Assembly (NCBI RefSeq): GCF_000512585.2
Contig: NC_089244.1
Coordinates: forward strand, 1-64,000
DNA length: 64,000 bases
Source of the DNA: Kwoniella bestiolae CBS 10118
Taxonomy: Eukaryota; Basidiomycota; Tremellomycetes; Tremellales; Cryptococcaceae
Direction: 5' to 3'
How positions within the stretch are numbered: position 1 is the stretch's first letter; each line of letters begins with the position of its first letter. Shown piece by piece: positions 57,549-64,000 of the stretch. A model generated the notes under the pieces. It was not told the origin of the DNA and made no database searches. It saw nothing but the letters and a program-made list of their open reading frames with translations. Made by a program: the position numbers and the translations under genes.

Positions 57549-58730
57549 TTAAGGAAGCTCGGTATGGTTCAGACACACGTGCTCGTCCTTATCTAAGCCA
57601 TTGAGACTTTCCATTTGAGCGTCACTGAGCTCGAAATCGAAAACATCCCTATTCGCAATGATTCTCTCTTTCGTGTCAGATTTGGGTAGAGGGATGAAGC
57701 TGATGTAGGTTAAGGGTATGATAAATCAGTATGACAATTGCAACAGAGCAGATTTGCAGGATATGGATACCCTTACCCTCTTTGCAAGCTCCACCTGATC
57801 AAGACTTGCGCCCAGCTCTTGCCAGTCTCCTCTGCAATCTTGAGTAACGTGGGATCGGAGGCTTTTTTGCCTTGCACAAGAGGAGAGTATGCCTCTAAGG
57901 CGATGTTGTGAGATTGACAGTAGGAAACGATGGAAGGTTGCTATCGGCATAAGTCAGTAATGACAGGACGTCTATACCGAGAAGGTGACTGACCTGGCAC
58001 CAAGGGTGCAGCTATTATCGAGCTGATCAGCGGATGAACTAGTTTCAATGGTAGCAAAGTACTCACTTCAATCTGGTTTACTGTTGGGGGGATATTGGCG
58101 TACTCCTCCATCTGTTCAAGATGCTTGACCCCGCTGTTGGCAAAGTTAAAATCAGAGATGGTTGCAGAAATGAGGAGACAGCGTACTCACTAGTTTGATA
58201 CCCCTATGTTCTTCGCTTTCCCTGCTTTGACTAGATCCTCCAAGGCCTTCCACTGCCCCTTCCTCTTCTCCGGCCCTGCGCTGGGAGAATGAATCAGAAA
58301 CAAATCCACGTAACCTCCATCTCTAGGATCGATCTTCTTTACGCTCTCGTTTAGGAGTTCTTTAATACGATCTGCGTGCCCTAATTTGGTTGTGATGAAG
58401 ACTTGATCTCGAGGGTATTTAGAGGATTGGATGGTAGATCCTACTTGTTCTTCGTTGCTGTGTTTAGATAGCATATCAGCAGTATTCAAATATACACCTG
58501 ATGTGACTCACAAGTACCATTGTGCCGAATCTATGTGCCTGTAGCCAGCATCCAATGCACTTTGAACAGTTTTGGAGGTCACTTCAGGTGGTGACTGGTA
58601 TACCCCGAAGCCTAGTTGAGGAATCTGGGCTGGTGTAAGTGCTACTCTCCGCTGTTCGGACTGCATTACTCACCTTCTCACCCGAGTTGAGCGTGATGGT
58701 AGAGTCGGGTTGTAATTTATTGGTAGTCAT
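57549..58730 (-). CDS. Aldo-keto reductase
   Basis: About seven exons, roughly 300 residues, starting MTTNKLQPDSTITLNSGEK. Active-site residues are seen in ALDAGYRHIDSAQWY (Asp, Tyr), VFITTKLGHAD (Lys) and VDLFLIHSPSAGPE (His). The NADPH-binding end is FIPLPKSDTKERIIANRDVF. The protein ends LNHTELP at a TAA (57549-57551). It converges with the ATP-grasp gene, with about 125 bp between stop codons. Membership in the mycosporine pathway is possible but unsupported by known pathway chemistry. Confidence 0.87.
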
Positions 58731-59836
58731 TTTTCGCTGATTGCTGTAGCCTGCCGTGCTCAGTCAAAAGCAGTAGTAAGGAGGTGCTAGGGAATTACAT
58801 GATTGTGATTCTGGTGCAGTAGACGCCTGCTAACTCGGCAAGGAATGCGACTCTCGATTTAGGTTGTAGTGATTTTATCTGAGCATAGATCCGATCATAC
58901 GAGTGACGTAGTATAGATCGGAACAAGACGATGAGATCGCGCGGAGGACCTCTTAGCGATTTACGTAAATTCTGTTTCGAACCATAACCATAGACAGCTT
59001 CACACTCGCGTAAGTCACATCGACCTACCACTCCAGTCCATATTGAATGCGTTGTGTAGCTTATTGGAATGTAGCCGTTCGATCACGAACTTATTCATGA
59101 AATCTCAAAACTCCGCTGGATTGGGCCCATCGATGTGATTCGGCGTCTAAGAGCCCAGAATGCGAGGCCAAGACAGGCTCTCTGCCCGCCATGTCGGCAA
59201 TCACGGACCGAAGCTCAACAACAATCTTTCTATTTCATCTATAGCTCCTCCTCTCAGCATATATATCCTCGACGGCATGTCCGTGTACTTCACCCTCCCA
59301 TACCTCTCCGCCGTTTCGGAACATCAAGAATAAAGGCACAACATGACCGATTCCTGTTAGTCTCATTCTATCCCATGGTCAGTCACCCCTAGATACACGC
59401 ACGTTCTTCGAAACAGTCCGAAGGCGTTTTGACCACGCCGAAGAACGTGATCTACTCACTCAAATAAATCACGAATCATATTCCGTCTTCTACATCACGG
59501 ACCACACATGCATCAGCGCCACCAGTACTGATGCATACTAACCATCCGATATTCCAGGGATGACCATGATTGTGGTAGCCTATAAATGGAATATCCTGGC
59601 TTGGATCCCATACAGCAGGCTCCTTGCATCAGGTTTCCCTTGAACGATAGGGTCTGACCCGGCGAAAGATGGTAAACAACGGAGATGCGGACAAATGCGA
59701 ATGACAAACAGACAACAAGACACAACCGTGACCTACTAGGACATGAAAGGGACAAGGTATATAAGTCATGACAGATCTAACGAAATACAACTACATCTCC
59801 TCAACTAACTTCTTTTCCCCCAAGTAATCTTTAAGC
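58731..59836. other. Gene-free region of 1.1 kb
   Basis: Open frames here are short and show no family resemblance or introns. No repeat or RNA gene was recognised. TATATAAGTC near 59758 lies about 80 bases before the next start codon and may be its TATA element. Confidence 0.4.
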
Positions 59837-62719
59837 ATGCGGTCCTCTATCCTCGTTTCAGCTCTCCCTCTTTTAGGAGCTGTCGTATCTTCTCCCATTC
59901 ACCACCCTGTCACCTCTAGAAGCAAGATCGTAGCTAGACACCTCATCGAAGGTAGGCAAATCGCCCATGGTTCCGGTCTAGACTCTGGTCGCGTGAATTT
60001 GTCGAGACTTGGGTAGTTTTGAGTGTAAGCTGACAAGTAATCAGGCCCTTGCTAGCTCCACCATCTTCCTGGAAGACTCTGAAGGCCTCGCTCTCGTGAC
60101 CTCACAAAACTTCACAACAGTCATTGTTGAAACGGTGAGTCAGTCAACAAGCGAAAGGCTAAACGCTTACCAGCACTATCATAGCCTTCCGGCTCCAGTA
60201 ACTCCACTCTCATCGCTGCTTGGGGTTCTCAACCTATCTACTCCCTCGGTCAAAGCGCTGGCTACATCCTCGGTGTTCCTGAATACATTTACGCTCCTTT
60301 CGCCTTTCCCAATGTTGACGCATCCAAATTGCCTCTTCAAGTCTGTACCTTTGTGTATGCCGAACCGGCCAATTTCTGGACCAACTTCACCGTATGCAGC
60401 AGGGATTCATTCGTTGTCGATGACTTTGCCTCGCGACTGAATCTGGGTGACGCTGTAACAGGTGAGTCGAGGTTTGTTCAGGTTGAGGGCTTTTTCAATG
60501 TTAACATTACCTCTATCCCGCAGAATTTTGTGTCCGAGTTGGTCAAGCTCCTTCCAAGTCAGCCGCACCCGGTGGTTCCCAGCCATCCACCAGCCCTGCC
60601 CCCGGTAACGGGAACGGAAATGGCAATGGTAACGGCAATGGAGGAACCAGTCCTTCTTCACCCGTTGAGTCCAGCGCCGCGCCTTCCACCACCCCTGCAC
60701 CCGGTCCCGGTCAAGGTATGGGCGGTGGCAACGATGGTAGCAGCACGGTTGTCGTTCCTCCTGTGCAATCATCGGCTGGATCCGTTAGTCCTAGATCATC
60801 TCTTCCTGCCCCTAGTGCACCAGTCTCATCTTCCGCACCCATTGTTCAACCTTCCACTGGTCTACAACCATCGGTATCAGTCTCGTCCGCTCAACAATCT
60901 GTCTCTGCGGGCGGATCATCGACGGGAGCTTCGCCAAGCGCCTCAGTCTCGACTATTATCAGCAGTCCTCCCGCTTCCTCTGCTGTCAACTCCTCCCGCG
61001 CCTCCAATGTCGTAGCATCTGTCACTCCATCTGCCTCATCAACTTCAATCGCACCTTCGGCGTCGGACGTCAGTCCTGGCGCAGGCTCATCGACTATCGT
61101 CCCGAGCGCTTCGACATCTTCATCAGTCGCTGTATCCTCTTCTGTCTCGGCTTCTGCTTCGTCTTCCATGGCAATTCCTGCTTCATCTTCCGCCTCAGCC
61201 TCGTCTTCCGCTTCGGTCTCAGCCTCTACCTCAGCCTCCATAAGTGCGTCTGCGTCAGTCTCGTCTGATGTCCCTTCCGCCTCTGCTAGCGCCACTCCCA
61301 CCGGTCCAAACCCAGCATACCAGACCACCGTGTCTTTCGCAGGAAAGAAATACATAAACAAGGGTCTCGTCGGATTCGGTGCTATCAACGGCGATGCGAT
61401 TGACTCGTACGGCGAGACTATCGGTTCCTTGGGTTCAGCAATCCACCTTCGATCTTTCCAAAAGGAGACTGATGGCTCATTCTCCGGTGTCATGGTCACT
61501 CAACCTGATAGAGGACACAACACCGATACCACCACCGATTACATCTCTCGACAACAGATCATCTCCTTCAAGCTCAATCCTTATTACGGAAACACCTCTC
61601 TGGAATATCAAGCCGCCAAATCCACCTTCCCTCTCAAGTACGAGAGCACCATCAGATTGGTTGAAGCTGATGGCACCCCAACTACCGGTCTTGACCCTAC
61701 GACTCACAGAAATGGATCAATCGCTCAACCCATCGCCAGTCAATCATACAACCATATCTCGAGTGATCCCGAAGGTCTCGTTATTCTAGCGGATGGTACC
61801 TCCTGGGTTGCTGACGAGTATGGACCATACATCTGGAAATACTCTGCCGAAGGTATTTTACTTGACACCATCGTTCCTCCCAAAGCTGTTCTACCTTACA
61901 AGAACGGTTCGCTTTACTTCTCCGCCGAAAGTGAGGAAGGACCAGACACAGGAAGAGTTCCCAATCAAGGATTCGAAGGTCTCACGGCCAGCCCCGATGG
62001 GAAGACCCTTTACGCCTTTATGCAATCTGCTTTGACCCAGGACCTCGACTCGAAAGGTGAAGGCAGATACGCCCGAATGTTCATCTACGATATCTCTGGT
62101 ACACCTACCTTGAAACACTCTTACGTGATCGAACTTCCAGTCACCAATGGTAAAGGTAAAACCCTGGCTCAATCCGATGTCCTCTACCTCTCCGAGGACG
62201 CTTTAATGCTCCTTTCTCGAGATGGGAAAGGTAATGGAAACGATGACAGCGAATCTAAGCACAAGGACTTTATGCTTTTCAACTTCAACGGTGCAACGGA
62301 TCTCATCAACACCGAATATACCGATGGTGTCAAGCCTGTCGCTTCTAAGGGTGTTCTCGACAGTAGCATCACAGCTGCCGAGCCTGTCGAATTTATCGAT
62401 ATGATCGATGAAGTGCAATTGGCTAGGTTTGGTCTACATAATGCGGGAGACTTTGACGTTAGCTTGATCAACGGAAAATGGGAGTCAGCGGTACGTGTAA
62501 TGCTTTTTATATTGCCGAACTTCCCACTGACATTTTCCGATCACACAGGCTATCGCATCTGTGGAAGATCCCGATTTCCCCAACGATTACTTCCTCTTCT
62601 CCTTCTCGGACAACGATTTCATCACCACCAACGGATCCGAAGCTGGTGAGAAATACGTTGATGGGTATGGAAGTACCTTGGATAACCAGGCCTTGGTCTG
62701 GAGAATCAGCCTTCCATAG
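59837..62719 (+). CDS. Secreted Ser-rich protein with phytase-like C-terminal domain
   Basis: Five exons. The signal peptide (MRSSILVSALPLLGAVVSS) is followed by a Cys-containing N-terminal domain (LGQSAGYILGVPEYIYAPF, then VCTFVYAEPANFWTNFTVC). A NGNGNGNG run and a Ser/Ala/Val-rich stalk of about 200 residues (60.7-61.3 kb) lead to a phytase-like domain. Its landmarks are AINGDAIDSYGETIGSLGSA, VMVTQPDRGHNTDTTTDY, SSDPEGLVILADGTSWVADE and NQGFEGLTASPDGKTLY. This fold is found in secreted esterase/phytase-like enzymes; catalysis is not established. The stalk should be heavily O-mannosylated, so a cell-wall or extracellular location is likely. The first intron uses a GTGAAT donor at 59992, chosen because the nearer GTAGGC donor gives a stop. 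The last intron lies near 62491-62548. Confidence 0.83.
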
Positions 62720-63212
62720 ACCGATCACATCGTCATTAACTAATCCTCTCCCACTCTTCTATCCTTTCCCGCTTTGACCCTTATTACATTCGTCACACGG
62801 ACAATATAGCATCTTTAAACAAGAAAACAACGTTCATTTGGGTTGATGCAAGGACATTTATAGATAGTAGAAAGCATAGAAAGTAAATTATGCCCCATGG
62901 ACAATGAAGGCATACATGCATGCACCAAGTTTGATTGTACACTTTTGATCGGTGATCAGTGCGCACTCCTGCAAAAATACTCCGATCAATCAATGAATGA
63001 CAAAAAGAACACACAGACCTCCTTTGTATACACGTATACACACATACACACTCACACACGGACCATCAATCATCAATTGACCCTGAGCTAACCCATCAAT
63101 TCCCTTTCATTCACCTCCTTTGACATTCCAGAAGAATGCAATATCATCGTTTGCATGCTGATTCTCATCCTTACTCGATCATCTTTGGTTTAAAAAGCAA
63201 AGGAGAAAAAAC
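62720..63212. other. Gene-free region with a CA-rich microsatellite
   Basis: An ACACATACACACTCACACAC-like tract lies near 63037-63058. No gene was recognised. Confidence 0.4.
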
Positions 63213-63300
63213 TACAGCACCCGGGATTCCCAAGTGGTCCCCCACCTTGGTACTAACCGAGCGATACCCAGGATGGCTTCGCAGAGTTAGATACATGCCT
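63213..63300 (-). rRNA. 5S rRNA-like sequence, 3' half conserved, 5' half missing or diverged
   Basis: On the minus strand, CGCTCGGTTAGTACC followed by GGTGGGGGACCAC and GGGAATCCCGGGTGCTGT matches the 3' half of fungal 5S rRNA, and a T-run (GTTTTTTC) follows as an RNA polymerase III terminator. Upstream, CTCTGCGAAGCC could be the remains of the internal A-box region. The conserved 5' block (GGCCATAGGACT and CACCGCATCCCGT) is absent, so this is probably a truncated or pseudogene copy. Confidence 0.6.
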
Positions 63301-63396
63301 AATAGTATATATACAGTAGGAAACGATAAAGAACTATGAAAAGGGGTCTGTGCGTTGCACATCCGACTGTGGACTATACTATACAAAATTACTGCC

Positions 63397-63657
63397 CTAA
63401 CTACCAGTTGAGCCCAGGAAAGACTTTCCTCTAGCCTTAGCCAGCGCTACCGACACCCCAATCAGCATCCATGAGTAGGACACGCCCGGCATCTTCCATT
63501 TCCTCCACTCCCTTAGCTTTGCCTTTGTCTCGTCGTCCTGAAATCCACCTGTTGACAGAATCAGCGGGTAGAACGGAGCCCTTTCGCTTTCTCTCCCTCC
63601 TGGCAACCTTGTAACCTTCTTCTTAGCTTGCTGCGCAGAGCGGACGGGATGCGGCAT
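63397..63657 (-). CDS. Small single-helix membrane protein, unrecognised
   Basis: An uninterrupted frame of 86 residues starts MPHPVRSAQQAKKKVTRLPG. It has a basic N-terminus, a central charged segment (DDETKAKLREWRKWKMPG) and one hydrophobic helix (YSWMLIGVSVALAKARG) near the C-terminus. The layout would suit a small mitochondrial or ER membrane protein, but I do not recognise a family. In-frame codons continue 18 residues upstream, but the ATG at 63657 is preferred for its basic start. Confidence 0.5.
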   Translation of the reverse strand: MPHPVRSAQQAKKKVTRLPGGRESERAPFYPLILSTGGFQDDETKAKLREWRKWKMPGVSYSWMLIGVSVALAKARGKSFLGSTGS

Positions 63658-64000
63658 TTTCTGGGTTCTATGGCCGTAGATGAGGGTCTGTGCGTAAATT
63701 GCTACTAGCATCCGCGAAACGCTCTCCCAGAGGAAACCTGTTTACATGTTCTGTACCATCTCACATCCGTTGATGAATGATCCCAGTTCTAAGTATTACG
63801 TGATCACCCTCCTCACCAACTTCAAAATCCTTATCTGCGCATGGAAAACTCTTGCCCACATCACAGTCGAGAGACAAATAGGGTAAAATTCAGCTCCTCA
63901 GGGTGCGTCCCCAGCGGCCAAATCACGGCACTTACAGCTTGGCCGTGGCATCTTGCCTGCTGGAATTTTCACATCCGTTATCTCTTGAATTCTCCCAAGA
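63658..64000. other. Window end, no gene recognised
   Basis: Upstream flank of the small membrane-protein gene. No coding sequence, repeat or RNA was identified. Confidence 0.4.

Noticed and set aside
57001..57576. 191-codon minus-strand frame at the end of the ATP-grasp gene
   Set aside because: It is antisense to conserved ATP-grasp exons and lacks any domain.
60891..61499. Minus-strand 202-codon Glu/Ala-rich frame
   Set aside because: It is the antisense shadow of the Ser/Ala-rich stalk of the secreted phytase-like protein.

Overview
The window reads as the left end of a chromosome of a basidiomycete yeast, most likely a tremellomycete (Cryptococcus/Kwoniella-like). Four things point there: a C-rich telomere tract at base 1 with TTAGGG, TTAGGGG and TTAGGGGG units; dense short introns (about 45-65 nt, GTGAGT-type donors) in nearly every metabolic gene; a sugar-phosphate cyclase / O-methyltransferase / ATP-grasp set typical of mycosporine synthesis; and a Bre2/Ash2 COMPASS gene of fungal type. 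The species is inferred, not shown.

Region 1 (1-9858) is a telomere-associated cassette. It holds a small Zn2Cys6-like protein pointing at the telomere, a 499-residue Fpg/Nei-type DNA glycosylase with its catalytic residues present, and a large orphan zinc-finger protein. These genes are separated by three arrays of a phased motif, TGCG-N6-TGCG: two half-sites 10 bp apart, with dyads recurring about every 32 bp. The arrays lie on opposite strands either side of the glycosylase gene. The cassette then runs into a higher-order tandem repeat of about 389 bp and ends against an internal telomeric tract (8635-8680). A second, 5'-truncated copy follows (8681-9832) and ends on another internal telomeric tract (9833-9856). 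The layout resembles the nested Y'-type arrays of other yeasts, but the gene content is unlike any telomeric element I know. It is my best candidate for an undescribed system.

Region 2 (about 10.2-36 kb) is an intron-rich catabolic and transport neighbourhood: an MFSD1-like MFS carrier, a TauD-family dioxygenase, a nitrilase diverging from a sugar porter, two Zn2Cys6 regulators, an isopenicillin-N-synthase-like 2OG/Fe(II) oxygenase (with an 8-nt microexon), two Dal5-type anion symporters and an FAD amine oxidase. A short relic of a second 2OG oxygenase sits at about 15.0 kb.

Region 3 (about 36-51 kb) has an Asp/Glu/hydantoin racemase, an NRPS-like adenylation-thiolation-reductase enzyme, BRE2/ASH2, a polyol (xylitol/arabinitol/sorbitol) dehydrogenase and a myo-inositol-type transporter.

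Region 4 (about 50.5-58.7 kb) is a probable mycosporine cluster: O-methyltransferase and cyclase diverge from a shared 1.2-kb control region that contains a perfect palindrome of two GATA sites, followed by an ATP-grasp ligase and an aldo-keto reductase. The window ends with a secreted Ser-rich phytase-like protein, a partial 5S rRNA-like sequence and a small one-helix membrane protein.
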